From: Hyphomonadaceae bacterium
GTDB taxonomy: Bacteria > Pseudomonadota > Alphaproteobacteria > Caulobacterales > Aquidulcibacteraceae
DNA: 64,000 nt
NCBI GenBank assembly: GCA_022843225.1
Contig: JALHOC010000002.1
Span: 62,001 to 126,000, forward strand
Direction: 5' to 3'
The position numbers and the translations under genes were made by a program. Each line of letters begins with the position of its first letter. Position 1 is the first letter of the stretch. Shown here one piece after another: positions 1 through 9,300 of this stretch. The notes beneath the pieces were generated by a model that searched no databases, had not been told where the DNA came from, and saw only the letters and a list, made by a program, of their open reading frames with translations.

Positions 1-1
1 C

Positions 2-1114
2 GCCGCGCTTCGGGGAGGCGATGCCTGCGCGCAAGGCAGGGGCGATCCTAAGGGCGCGTCGGGGCCTGCCCCCCTCAGCGATCTGCACCTGGAGCGCCTG
101 CGCGCGGCGGGCGGCGCGCCAGCTTTGGCGGCGGCCGCGCTGAATGTAGCGACCTCCTTCTCGGTGTCGGCGGCGCAAGGACTGCGCGCCGCTGACAGCA
201 GCGAGCGCGTCACCATCGATGACAAATGGCATTTGGGCTCGATCACGAAATCGATGACCGCGACGCTTGCCGCGCAATGTGTGGAGGCGGGGGCCGTCGC
301 CTGGGATGACACGGTGGGCGGTGTCCTTGGCGCGGCGATCCCCGACATGCGCGCAGAATACCGCGATGCGACCTTCCGCCATTTACTAAGCCATCGCGCC
401 GGGCTGCAAGCCAACATTGGCATGGCTGATTTGCTGCGCTTCCCGCGTGAGAGCGCTGATTCACGCGCGGATCGCATCGCTTATGCGCGCGCCGGTTTGC
501 GTCAAGCGCCGCGCGGACCGAGAGAGCAAACGTTTGAGTATTCCAACACGGGTTATGTGATTGCGGGCGCCATGCTGGAGGCCAAACTTGGCGTGCCGTG
601 GGAAGTTTTGATCCAAGAGCGCTTGTTCCAGCGCTTCGGAATGATGAGCGCAGGCTTCGGCGCGCCGGGTGCGCCGGGCGCTTACGATCAACCTGTCGGG
701 CACGCGCCGGGCTTGCTCGGTCGCTTACGTCCTCACCCGCCAGGCGACGCACTCACGGATAACGTTGCCGCATTGGGGCCGGCCGGGCGGGTGCACGCCA
801 AGCTCGATGATGTGTTGCACTATCTGCGCTGTCATTGCGATCGCGTGCTCATGCTCGAGCGCGCTGAAAGCTGGGTGATGTTGCACACACCGCCGTTTGG
901 CGGCGACTACGCCATGGGCTGGGTGAAACGGCCTGATGGCGCGCTGTGGCACAATGGCTCTAACACGCTGTGGTATGCCGAAATTTTGTTCGATCCCGCG
1001 CGCGATCTCGTTGCAGCCGCAGCCTGCAACGATGGCCGCGCCGACCAGATGAGCCATCCGGTCGGCGCCGCCTTATTGAGCGCGATGGAGACCGTGTCCG
1101 CGCCATTGAATTAG
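2..1114 (+). CDS. Serine hydrolase, beta-lactamase/class C-like family (5' partial, runs off left edge)
   Basis: Frame is open from base 2; contains WHLGSITKSMTA (SxxK) and a YSNTGY motif (YxN); the TTG at 125 in the ORF track is probably internal. Confidence 0.85.
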   Translation, partial: AALRGGDACAQGRGDPKGASGPAPLSDLHLERLRAAGGAPALAAAALNVATSFSVSAAQGLRAADSSERVTIDDKWHLGSITKSMTATLAAQCVEAGAVAWDDTVGGVLGAAIPDMRAEYRDATFRHLLSHRAGLQANIGMADLLRFPRESADSRADRIAYARAGLRQAPRGPREQTFEYSNTGYVIAGAMLEAKLGVPWEVLIQERLFQRFGMMSAGFGAPGAPGAYDQPVGHAPGLLGRLRPHPPGDALTDNVAALGPAGRVHAKLDDVLHYLRCHCDRVLMLERAESWVMLHTPPFGGDYAMGWVKRPDGALWHNGSNTLWYAEILFDPARDLVAAAACNDGRADQMSHPVGAALLSAMETVSAPLN

Positions 1115-1566
1115 CGGCTCAGCACGCGCGGCCAATTGGTATTGGCGTTACGGACGTGGCCGGGGATGTCCTGCTCCCAGCGGCGCTGAATTTCAGTGTT
1201 GTAGTTGAGGTAGAGCTTGCCATCGACGATCCGCCAATTGTTCGGATTGGCCGAGGCTGTGTAGCCCTGGCTTACCGCCCAGGCGCAATAACCGCCATAC
1301 TGGGGCAGGTAGCGCGCCGGATTGGCTTGGAACGCAGCCAGGTGTTCGGCGGAGGCGAAACGATACTCAACATTTTGATGCGTGGCGCGGAACTGCGTGG
1401 TCCCGCGGACGGGGCGTCCATCGGTGAAATAGGCGACGACGTCGTAACCGCCGACGCCAACGCTAGAGAACGGCGCGGTGTAAACCGGGCGCTCATCTGC
1501 GAGCGCTGGCGAGGCGGATACAAACGCTGCGAAGGCGAGGGCAAGTGCGGCGAAAATTTTACGCAT
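1111..1566 (-). CDS. YHS domain-containing secreted protein
   Basis: Signal peptide MRKIFAALALAFAAFVSASPALA; GVGGYDVVAYFTDGRPVRG...YRFASAEHLAAFQANPARYLPQYGGYCAWAV is typical of YHS proteins. Confidence 0.8.
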   Translation of the reverse strand: MRKIFAALALAFAAFVSASPALADERPVYTAPFSSVGVGGYDVVAYFTDGRPVRGTTQFRATHQNVEYRFASAEHLAAFQANPARYLPQYGGYCAWAVSQGYTASANPNNWRIVDGKLYLNYNTEIQRRWEQDIPGHVRNANTNWPRVLSR

Positions 1567-1590
1567 GGGAGGCTCCTCTTTACTTGATGA

Positions 1591-2106
1591 TCAAGCGGCG
1601 GCGCGAAGCGGTGTTGGCGCGATGCGTGGCGTGGGTACAAAGGTGCGGCCAAGATCGCGCACGAGGCCAGCAAGGTCGTCGCGGCGGATGATCATTAGCG
1701 TGAGCGTCGTCGCCCACACGATGCACGCCGCGATGAAAAGGCCCGCGCCGTCATTGTTTGGATCGATGCCGAGCGGCGTCCACAAATGGAAATTCACCGC
1801 ACCGCTCATCACCGCGAAACCGATCGCCGCGCCAACGGCGTTCAAGCGCTTGTAGCCCGGCAAAAGCCCAATCAGCAGCAGCGCGGACGCGAACAGCTCC
1901 GCCGTGCCGATGACGTATTGGCTGAACAGCCCCGTGTGCGCGAATAGGCCCGGCAAACCAAGCGTGCCCGCCCAACCATCAAGCCGGCCAAAGATTTCCT
2001 GCGTATTTGGGTGATCTGCAAATTTGTAACGCAGGCTGTCCAAGAAGATCAGCGATGCGAATACGGAGATCGCGGCGGGCGCGTATTTGCGAACGGGAGG
2101 CAGCAT
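1591..2106 (-). CDS. DoxX family membrane protein
   Basis: MLPPVRKYAPAAISVFASLIFLDSLRYKF... four hydrophobic segments; start trimmed to ATG at 2106. Confidence 0.7.
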   Translation of the reverse strand: MLPPVRKYAPAAISVFASLIFLDSLRYKFADHPNTQEIFGRLDGWAGTLGLPGLFAHTGLFSQYVIGTAELFASALLLIGLLPGYKRLNAVGAAIGFAVMSGAVNFHLWTPLGIDPNNDGAGLFIAACIVWATTLTLMIIRRDDLAGLVRDLGRTFVPTPRIAPTPLRAAA

Positions 2107-2137
2107 GGGCGTGTTCCTAAAGCTCAATGCTGGGTAA

Positions 2138-2163
2138 ATCGCGCCGTACCCGCTTTCGGTTAC
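2138..2163 (-). promoter_or_regulatory. Candidate ECF-sigma promoter GTAACC-N16-CGAT upstream of doxX-YHS
   Basis: Minus strand GTAACC (2163-2158), 16-nt spacer, CGAT (2141-2138), about 30 nt before the 2106 start. Confidence 0.55.
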
Positions 2164-2220
2164 AGTTGACGTTCCCGCTCCAAATCCCGAATGTGTCTTT
2201 CGCGAGGGGAGGAGGATGTC

Positions 2221-2709
2221 ATGCGTGCTTTGTCGATGGTCTTGGCGCTGGTCTGCGTTTGCCTGGTCACGCCAGCTCACGCGCAAGATGAGTATCGCGT
2301 CGTGCTGCGTTTCACCACGGTCACGGGCGGCGACGATCTGCGCGGCGGCGGCGACAACGTGTATGCGGTTTACAATCTGGCCGGAACGGAGACCCGCCGC
2401 GTTCTCAATCAGCGCGGTATGCGCTGGGCGGATCGTTCGCGGCATGTGACGGACGTACCGTTGCCGGCGAGTTTCCGCATCCAGGATTTGAGATCGCTGA
2501 GGCTTGAGACCACCTTTCGTGGCGGGATCGACGGCGACAATTGGGACATGGTTTCAGTAGTGGTTCAGGTCGCGATGACGGCTGGCGGAGCCATAAGCGC
2601 GCCAGTAACTATTGCGCGCGGCGGCCCCCAGCGTTTTACCGGGGATCGTCGGACCTTGAATCTGACCATCCGGCCAGAACTGCCGCCGGCGGGGGGAATA
2701 TCGAAGTAG
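2221..2709 (+). CDS. Hypothetical secreted protein
   Basis: Signal peptide MRALSMVLALVCVCLVTPAHAQ; start at 2221 preceded by ggaggagg. Confidence 0.65.
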   Translation: MRALSMVLALVCVCLVTPAHAQDEYRVVLRFTTVTGGDDLRGGGDNVYAVYNLAGTETRRVLNQRGMRWADRSRHVTDVPLPASFRIQDLRSLRLETTFRGGIDGDNWDMVSVVVQVAMTAGGAISAPVTIARGGPQRFTGDRRTLNLTIRPELPPAGGISK

Positions 2710-2894
2710 GGGCGTCGGTTATGGGCCGCCGCTCACAGGCGGAGTATTCCCCAGCGGCGCCGTTTGGCATGGGTGTCTTGGAGTAAGACGCACAAGGGTT
2801 GAGGCGGTTACGGGGGCTTAGACTCTCGTGGTCGTTCTGGGCGCGTCTGATCAACCGAGGAGGCCGCTTTTCGTCGAATTCAGACACTCTAGGC

Positions 2895-3593
2895 TTACTG
2901 GGTGCTTGAAACGGCCATTAGTCGATAGCCGACGCCGTGATCGGACACGATAAGGGCCGACCTCTGCGGGTCTCTTTCCAACTTGGCGCGTAACTGACTG
3001 ACGTACACGCGCAGATATTGGATATCCGCGCGCTCCGAGCCCCACGCCGCTTTGAGCAACTCTTGGTGTCGCACCACCTTGCCGAGGCGCGACGCCAAAA
3101 TCGCTAGAACCTCAAACTCCTTCGGCGACAATTCAACCTCACTCCCGTAGCGCTTTACCATGCGCGCACCGAGATCAATCTCCAACGGCCCGGTTCGCAC
3201 TATTGGCGCGCTTCCTGCCGCTTGCACCGCATGGCGCAACGCCGCGCGCAGGCGCGCCAGCAACTCTTCCAGGCCAAACGGTTTCGTTACATAGTCATCC
3301 GCACCCGCATCCAGCGCGAGCACCTTTAGATGCTCCGCATCACGCGCTGTCAGAACGACAATCGGCGTCAGATCATCCGCGCGTACCGCGCCGATTAGGT
3401 CCAGTCCATCGCCATCCGGCAAACCCAGATCGAGCAGAATTGCCTGCGGTTTGTAATGCGCCCGCATGCGCCGCGCGTCAGCCAACGTGCCCACACCAAC
3501 GGCGACATACCCCGCCGCCTTCAGCGTCACCTCCAGCGATCGCCGCAGTGATGCATCGTCTTCGACCACTAGGATTGTCGTCTCAATCGCCAT
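2895..3593 (-). CDS. KdpE-like response regulator (OmpR/PhoB type)
   Basis: REC domain ILVVEDD..ILLDLGLPDGDG..VLTARD..YVTKPF plus winged helix ELSPKEFEVLAIL; KdpE-like sequence; start MAIETT at 3593. Confidence 0.8.
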   Translation of the reverse strand: MAIETTILVVEDDASLRRSLEVTLKAAGYVAVGVGTLADARRMRAHYKPQAILLDLGLPDGDGLDLIGAVRADDLTPIVVLTARDAEHLKVLALDAGADDYVTKPFGLEELLARLRAALRHAVQAAGSAPIVRTGPLEIDLGARMVKRYGSEVELSPKEFEVLAILASRLGKVVRHQELLKAAWGSERADIQYLRVYVSQLRAKLERDPQRSALIVSDHGVGYRLMAVSSTQ

Positions 3594-4671
3594 GGCGCAC
3601 TGCCTTCGCCCAGCTTCCAAAAGTCAGGGTAAACACCGCGCCGCCACCCTTGCGGTTCACCGCGCTCAATTCGCCTCCCTGCGACTCCATAAACGTTCGC
3701 GCTAACGCAAGACCGAGGCCCAAACCTGGCGCGCGCCCATCCGCATCGACACCGCGTACAAATTTCTCAAACAGCCGCTCCGGTTGAGCGCCAAGACCTG
3801 GCCCGCGGTCGGAGACCTCGACAAGCACGTTATGATTGTCCTGCCGCGCCGAAACGCTCACTAGCGATCCGTCCGCATACTTCGCCGCATTCGAAAGCAC
3901 ATTCGCTAGCGCCCGCGTCGCCAGCGCCGGATCGGCGGCGACTAGCGGTAGGTCGCTCGCCACGTTCACCGCCACATCACCCCCCAAATCAGCTAAAGCC
4001 GCCGTAACAATATCGCTCACGCTTACCGGTTCAATCAGCACCGGCGTCTGCCCCGCCTCCATCCGTGACGCGGAGACCAACGTCTCCACCATATCCGACA
4101 GCCGCCGCGCTTCACTCTCCGCTAAGTCCAGCAACTCAGCACGCGCGTCCGCGCCGTGATCGTTCGCGAATTTTTGCAAGCTCTGCAGCGTCAAAACGAC
4201 CGTCGCCAGAGGCGTCCGCAAATCATGTGACACGCCGGCTAGAAGGTCGGCCTTGAACCGCTCGCGCGACGCCTCAAGCCGCGCTACGTCCGCCATGCGC
4301 GCGCGCTCCGCCACCAGGCTTACTAACAAGCCCACTGCGACGAACAACAAAAGCGCGGCCAAGTCCTGCGGTCGCGTCACCGCCAGCGTGAACCGAGGTT
4401 CGACGAACAGAAAATTGATCGCCGCAACACTCAGCACCGAAGCGCCCAAAGATGGCCCCAGCCCATAGAGCATCGCCGCGACTACGATCGGCACAACAAA
4501 GAAAAGCGAGAGGCTCTGCGGATCGAGCCACTGCTCACCCAAGCGCGCGAGCAATGCCGCAACACCCACCATCGCCGCCGTCATGAACGCGGGCCACGCC
4601 GAGGCGCGCCACGAAACAGAAGTGTTGCTCACCCGCCGAACGTGGACCCGCCCGTGACGGCGCGCAACCAC
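3583..4671 (-). CDS. KdpD-like sensor histidine kinase lacking the N-terminal KdpD/Usp cytoplasmic domains
   Basis: DUF4118-like TM block, H-box GVSHDLRTPLA, N/G1/G2 boxes; protein begins almost directly with TM segments. Confidence 0.8.
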   Translation of the reverse strand: MVARRHGRVHVRRVSNTSVSWRASAWPAFMTAAMVGVAALLARLGEQWLDPQSLSLFFVVPIVVAAMLYGLGPSLGASVLSVAAINFLFVEPRFTLAVTRPQDLAALLLFVAVGLLVSLVAERARMADVARLEASRERFKADLLAGVSHDLRTPLATVVLTLQSLQKFANDHGADARAELLDLAESEARRLSDMVETLVSASRMEAGQTPVLIEPVSVSDIVTAALADLGGDVAVNVASDLPLVAADPALATRALANVLSNAAKYADGSLVSVSARQDNHNVLVEVSDRGPGLGAQPERLFEKFVRGVDADGRAPGLGLGLALARTFMESQGGELSAVNRKGGGAVFTLTFGSWAKAVRHGD

Positions 4672-4708
4672 ATGGAATTTTTATGCCCACCGCGTCCACA
4701 TCCGTAGC

Positions 4709-6628
4709 ATGTCAACGCCCACCCACGCGGCTAGCCCCGCGCCCTCTGCCGTCGATGATAAGTCACGCGGCTTTTGGGGGCTCACCCTCGCCGCCATCGG
4801 CGTTGTTTATGGCGACATCGGCACGTCGCCGCTTTACGCCTTCCGCGAGTCCATCGGTCACGTCGCGCGTGAACAAGGTGGCGCCGCCGGCAGCGCCGAG
4901 ATCATCGGCGTCATTTCGCTAATGCTTTGGACGCTCATCTCCATCGTCACCATCAAGTACGCGGTTATCCTCCTGCGTCTCGACAACCGCGGCGAGGGGG
5001 GAACTCTTTCGCTTATGGCCCTCGTCCAGCGCGCACTTGGTAAACGCACGCCGCTTATCTTTCTGATCGGTGTCGCCGGAGCCGGCCTCTTCTATGGCGA
5101 CGCCATGCTGACGCCGGCCATCTCAGTGCTCTCCGCTGTAGAGGGCCTTGCCTTGCTACCCGGCCTCACCGGCCAAATCGAACCCTTCATCATGCCGGTC
5201 ACACTTGGCATTCTGGTCGCGCTCTTCTTGGTGCAAAGACACGGCTCTGGGTTTGTAGGCGCGTTCTTCGGACCAGTCTGTATTTTGTGGTTCACCGTGC
5301 TGGGCGGCTTGGGCCTCATGCATCTAAGCCAAGAGTTGAGCATGCTCAACGCGTTCAATCCGGTGAACGCCATCGGCTTCCTCATCAACCATCCGGACCT
5401 CGGCTTCGTTGTGCTCGGCTCTGTCTTCCTCACCGTCACCGGCGCGGAAGCGCTCTACGCCGACATGGGCCATTTCGGCCGCAAGCCGATTTCCGTCGCC
5501 TGGATGTGGCTGGTTTTTCCCGCGCTCGCGCTCAACTATCTCGGCCAAGGCGCGCTGGTGATCTCCAACCCTAGCGCTATCAGCAATCCGTTCTTCTTCA
5601 TGGCATCCGACGCCTGGCGCCCCGCTCTCGTTCTGCTTGCGACAGCGGCCACCATCATCGCAAGCCAAGCCGTGATCTCCGGCGCCTACTCACTCACGCA
5701 GCAAGCCATTCAGCTGGGCCTCCTGCCGCGCATGCGCATCTTGCAAACGTCAGAGCGCCATCACGGCCAGATCTACATGCCGCAAGTGAACTATCTGCTG
5801 ATGATCGGGGTTCTATTCATGACCTTCTCATTCGGTTCATCCAGCGCCCTCAGCGGCGCCTACGGCGTGTCAGTCATCGGCACGATGCTGACCTCGTCGC
5901 TGCTCGCCATCTTGGCCATCTGGAAGGTCAGCAAGCGTCCGCTTTGGCTTGCGGTCGTGATCATGGCACCGTTCATCATCATTGAGATGATTTTTGCCGC
6001 TTCAAACTTGCTGAAGATATTCCATGGTGGCATCGCTCCAATCCTTGTCGCGCTCGGCTCGACGATCATCATGTGGACGTGGGTGCGCGGCTCGACGTTG
6101 CTACACGAAAAGACACGCCGCGATGTCAGCCTGCAGCAGATGCTAGCCACCCTGGAGATATCGCCACCGCGGCGCGTGCGCGGCACGGCCGTCTTCCTGA
6201 CGGCTGATCCGCAAGCGGCCCCGACCGCGCTACTGCACAATCTAAAGCATAACCAAGTTCTGCATGAGCGCATTATCCTGCTCTCGGTCCGCACCGCGCC
6301 AACGCCGCGCGAGGCCGACGCCGATCGCGTGCAGATCGAAACCGTCCGCGACGATATTCAGATCGTGACGCTGAGCTTTGGATTCATGGAAACGCCAAAC
6401 GTCATCCGCGGCCTCACGCTCGCTCGTGAGCAAGGGCTAGCCATAGAAATCATGAAAACGTCGTTCTTTTTGAGCCGCCGCGCCCTGCTGCCGACCGACA
6501 GGGGTGGCATGCCGCTCTGGCAGGATCATCTCTTTATATTTCTCGCTCGAAACGCATCCAACGCGATCGAATTTTTTCATATCCCAACGTCGCGTGTGGT
6601 GGAGCTGGGGGCGCAAGTGGCAGTATGA
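4709..6628 (+). CDS. kup: Low-affinity potassium transporter Kup
   Basis: GVVYGDIGTSPLYAFRES, 12-TM-like hydrophobic N-terminal region, KUP family throughout. Confidence 0.95.
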   Translation: MSTPTHAASPAPSAVDDKSRGFWGLTLAAIGVVYGDIGTSPLYAFRESIGHVAREQGGAAGSAEIIGVISLMLWTLISIVTIKYAVILLRLDNRGEGGTLSLMALVQRALGKRTPLIFLIGVAGAGLFYGDAMLTPAISVLSAVEGLALLPGLTGQIEPFIMPVTLGILVALFLVQRHGSGFVGAFFGPVCILWFTVLGGLGLMHLSQELSMLNAFNPVNAIGFLINHPDLGFVVLGSVFLTVTGAEALYADMGHFGRKPISVAWMWLVFPALALNYLGQGALVISNPSAISNPFFFMASDAWRPALVLLATAATIIASQAVISGAYSLTQQAIQLGLLPRMRILQTSERHHGQIYMPQVNYLLMIGVLFMTFSFGSSSALSGAYGVSVIGTMLTSSLLAILAIWKVSKRPLWLAVVIMAPFIIIEMIFAASNLLKIFHGGIAPILVALGSTIIMWTWVRGSTLLHEKTRRDVSLQQMLATLEISPPRRVRGTAVFLTADPQAAPTALLHNLKHNQVLHERIILLSVRTAPTPREADADRVQIETVRDDIQIVTLSFGFMETPNVIRGLTLAREQGLAIEIMKTSFFLSRRALLPTDRGGMPLWQDHLFIFLARNASNAIEFFHIPTSRVVELGAQVAV

Positions 6629-6694
6629 TCCAGGCGAGCCTAGCGGTTTGATCTCACCGACGAGCGTACGCTGCGTAAGGCTGAGAGCCGCCGC

Positions 6695-7330
6695 TCACCA
6701 CCGCAGCACGCGCGCCCCCAGCGCAGCCCCCAGCACCGCGCAGATCGCGATCGCGAGCACGTACCAGGTGGTCACAAACGCCACCGAGTCGATCGGGCAA
6801 TACATCGAATACGCCATGGCGCCGATGCCGCCCGATAAGCCGCCAATGGCTGCGCCCGTCATGGTCAATTGCGTGGGCGCGAACGCGCGCATCGTCCAAG
6901 TGAGCAACGCCGCCGTGGGCGCAGCGAGGATCGGCACCAGCACGAGGCACCACGGAAAGCCGCCGCCCGTCCACGCCTCCATACGGCGCGCGGCGTCTTC
7001 GCCCATGAGCGCGGTCATGGTCGCGATGACGGCGATAGCGACGAACACGCCTACCGCGCCGAGCCTCCAGCCTAGGGGACGGCCTGGCTTCATTAACTGG
7101 ATCGCCAGCGGCAGCATCACAGCCGCAGCTGCCGCCGCGAACATGGCTTTCATCATCACGGGCATGCGCGCCACGCCTATGTCGGGCCGCACGCCGAGAC
7201 TAATCGCGACGAGCGCGACAGCCACCACCAAGCCCACAAGCAAGGTAACGCCAACGCGCGCCGCCCAGCGCGGACGCTCTGCCGGCTCCACGCCGCGCGC
7301 CAGCATGTCGATGAGGTGTTCTGTTTTCAT
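6695..7330 (-). CDS. nrsF: NrsF family (DUF1109) anti-sigma factor, multi-TM
   Basis: MKTEHLIDMLARGVEP... six-TM layout, CPIDSVAFVTTWY near the C-terminus; overlaps the end of the ECF sigma gene. Confidence 0.8.
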   Translation of the reverse strand: MKTEHLIDMLARGVEPAERPRWAARVGVTLLVGLVVAVALVAISLGVRPDIGVARMPVMMKAMFAAAAAAVMLPLAIQLMKPGRPLGWRLGAVGVFVAIAVIATMTALMGEDAARRMEAWTGGGFPWCLVLVPILAAPTAALLTWTMRAFAPTQLTMTGAAIGGLSGGIGAMAYSMYCPIDSVAFVTTWYVLAIAICAVLGAALGARVLRW

Positions 7331-7872
7331 GTCGGGCTCGCTTCGCCGATCAGGCGCATCAGCGTTTTCATGCCGCGATGGATGGAAATCTTGATGTCGG
7401 ATTCGGAAAAGCCGGTCTCTTCTGCGGCTTCCTTCACGCTCTTCTCTTCAAGCTTGACCAGTCGGATCGCGGCTTGTTGCTTGTCGGGAAGGCGCGCGAG
7501 TAAGGTATTCAGATCGCGCTTGGCGTCGCTGGCGGCGTAGTCGGGGTCGATCTCGCCAATATCCATGCCGCCATCGAGCGAGGCGTGGTTGCGATGTTTG
7601 GCGCGGCGCAAGAAGTCGATCAACCGATAGCGCGCGATCGCGAACACCCACGCCGTCAAGGGATAGTTCGGATCGTAGCTGTCGCGGCGGGTATGCAAGG
7701 CCACGAGCGTCTCCTGCACCAAATCCTCGGCGTCCTCCGCGCGTCCGCGCAGCCTATTGCGGAAGAAGCCGCGCAGCAAAGCCGCGGCCTCCGTCAGGAA
7801 AGCGCGATGGGCGGCTTCCTCTCCGGCTAGGCCTTTGAGCAGCAGCGCGCGAAGGTGAGCTTCATCAGCCAT
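7327..7872 (-). CDS. ECF RNA polymerase sigma factor (SigF-like)
   Basis: Region 2 RLRGRAEDAEDLVQETLVALH..AWVFAIARYRLIDFLRR; region 4 LPDKQQAAIRLVKLEEKSVKEAAEETGFSESDIKISIHRGMKTL. Confidence 0.9.
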   Translation of the reverse strand: MADEAHLRALLLKGLAGEEAAHRAFLTEAAALLRGFFRNRLRGRAEDAEDLVQETLVALHTRRDSYDPNYPLTAWVFAIARYRLIDFLRRAKHRNHASLDGGMDIGEIDPDYAASDAKRDLNTLLARLPDKQQAAIRLVKLEEKSVKEAAEETGFSESDIKISIHRGMKTLMRLIGEASPT

Positions 7873-7890
7873 GGCCCGGCATTAGGTCAG

Positions 7891-7916
7891 TACGTGCCAG
7901 CCGTCGAGGCGGTTAC
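7891..7916 (-). promoter_or_regulatory. Candidate ECF autoregulatory promoter GTAACC-N16-CGTA upstream of the sigma gene
   Basis: Minus strand GTAACC 7916-7911, 16-nt spacer, CGTA 7894-7891; ATG at 7872. Confidence 0.6.
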
Positions 7917-7942
7917 GTGTCCTTCGGGGGAAACAACAGGAC

Positions 7943-8413
7943 TCAGACGCAGCCTGTGTGGACATCGTGGAGATAATCTTGGCTGGCCGCATGATCCCGC
8001 GCCGAGAGCAAGAAGCGTCGCCACGCCTGTTGCTCATGCTGCACCACACCGAGCTCCCAAACGCAGAACGTGCCGCGATGCGTGCCCGGCAACGGAAAGA
8101 GCGCAAACGCCGGGTCGGTGTCATCGTGTTTAGCGTAGACGGATTCCCACAATTCGTTCTCGTTGCGCCACGTACACACAAGCAGGAAATGAAAACCAGG
8201 TCCGCCACAGCGATGTAAGATCGCAAAGCCCAGATCGCCCGGGACGTCTAGGGTCGTTGTAAATGAACGGGCGATGCTGACGACACGTGGATCAATGGTG
8301 ATTTCAGGATAGGCGATCGCGTACCATTTCAAGCGCGCGCCGCCGGCTGATATCGGTTCCCCAGGCGCGCAAATTTTGTCGCGGTGGACGTAATCTGGCG
8401 CGACGCTGGTCAT
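7943..8413 (-). CDS. Hypothetical protein (156 aa)
   Basis: Start MTSVAPDYVHRDK at 8413 overlaps the pheA stop (ATGA); upstream part of the track ORF is pheA shadow. Confidence 0.6.
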   Translation of the reverse strand: MTSVAPDYVHRDKICAPGEPISAGGARLKWYAIAYPEITIDPRVVSIARSFTTTLDVPGDLGFAILHRCGGPGFHFLLVCTWRNENELWESVYAKHDDTDPAFALFPLPGTHRGTFCVWELGVVQHEQQAWRRFLLSARDHAASQDYLHDVHTGCV

Positions 8414-9249
8414 CACGTCCTCCGAAACGGATCGGCACGATAGATGCCGAGCACCTTCACGGACGCCGAGAAGAAGGCGAGCTCCTCCAGCGCCAGCTTC
8501 ACGCTGCGTTCTTCGGGGTGGCCTTCGATCTCGGCGAAGAATTGCGCGGCGTGGAACGCGCCGCCTTCGATATAGCTCTCGAGTTTCGTCATGTTGACGC
8601 CATTGGTGGCGAAGCCGCCGAGCGCCTTGTAAAGCGCCGCCGGCACGTTGCGGACGCGGAAGACGAAGCTGGTCATGCAGGGGCCGTCTTCGATCGCGGC
8701 GTCGTCGGCCTCGCGCGCGAACACAAGAAAGCGCGTCGTGTTGTGGGCCGCGTCGGCGATGTCTGGCTTCAGAACTTTCAATCCGTGGATTTCGCCCGCG
8801 AGTGACGAGGCCAGCGCGCCCACGCGCGCATCTCCCAACTCGACGATTTCGCGCGCCGCGCCCGCAGTGTCGGCGGTTTTCACCGGGGTCACGCCGAGCC
8901 CGCGCAACAAATGCCGGCATTGGCCCAGCGCCTGAGGATGCGAGCGTACATGGGTGAGGCCCTGCAGGGTCGCGTCGGGCAGGCCGAGCAATTGGTGGCG
9001 GATCGGCTCGAAGCGTTCGCCGACAATGAACAGCCCGCTCTCCGGGATCAGGTGGTGCACGTCCGCGACGCGGCCCGCGAGCGAGTTCTCCACCGGGATC
9101 ATGGCGTACTTCGCTTGACGCTCGCTCACCGCGGCGAACGCATCCTCAAAGCTCGCGCAGGGCAGAGGTTCGAGGTCGGGGTGGGCGGTGCGTGCGGCGA
9201 TGTGGGAATTGGCGCCCAATTCGCCTTGGAAAGAGATGCGGTCGGTCAT
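8413..9249 (-). CDS. pheA: Prephenate dehydratase with C-terminal ACT domain
   Basis: ISFQGELGANSHIAA, PVENSLAGRVADVHHLL-type motif, NTTRFLVF, ACT region with GVNMTKLESY. Confidence 0.93.
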   Translation of the reverse strand: MTDRISFQGELGANSHIAARTAHPDLEPLPCASFEDAFAAVSERQAKYAMIPVENSLAGRVADVHHLIPESGLFIVGERFEPIRHQLLGLPDATLQGLTHVRSHPQALGQCRHLLRGLGVTPVKTADTAGAAREIVELGDARVGALASSLAGEIHGLKVLKPDIADAAHNTTRFLVFAREADDAAIEDGPCMTSFVFRVRNVPAALYKALGGFATNGVNMTKLESYIEGGAFHAAQFFAEIEGHPEERSVKLALEELAFFSASVKVLGIYRADPFRRT

Positions 9250-9300
9250 GGCCTGGCAGCGTTAGCGTGGTCGCGTGATTTGGGGTAGAGGGCTCACCTC

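Noticed and set aside
6504-7394. Plus-strand ORF of 296 aa
   Set aside because: Antisense to nrsF and the kup 3' end; Arg/Pro/Ser/Thr-rich shadow ORF.
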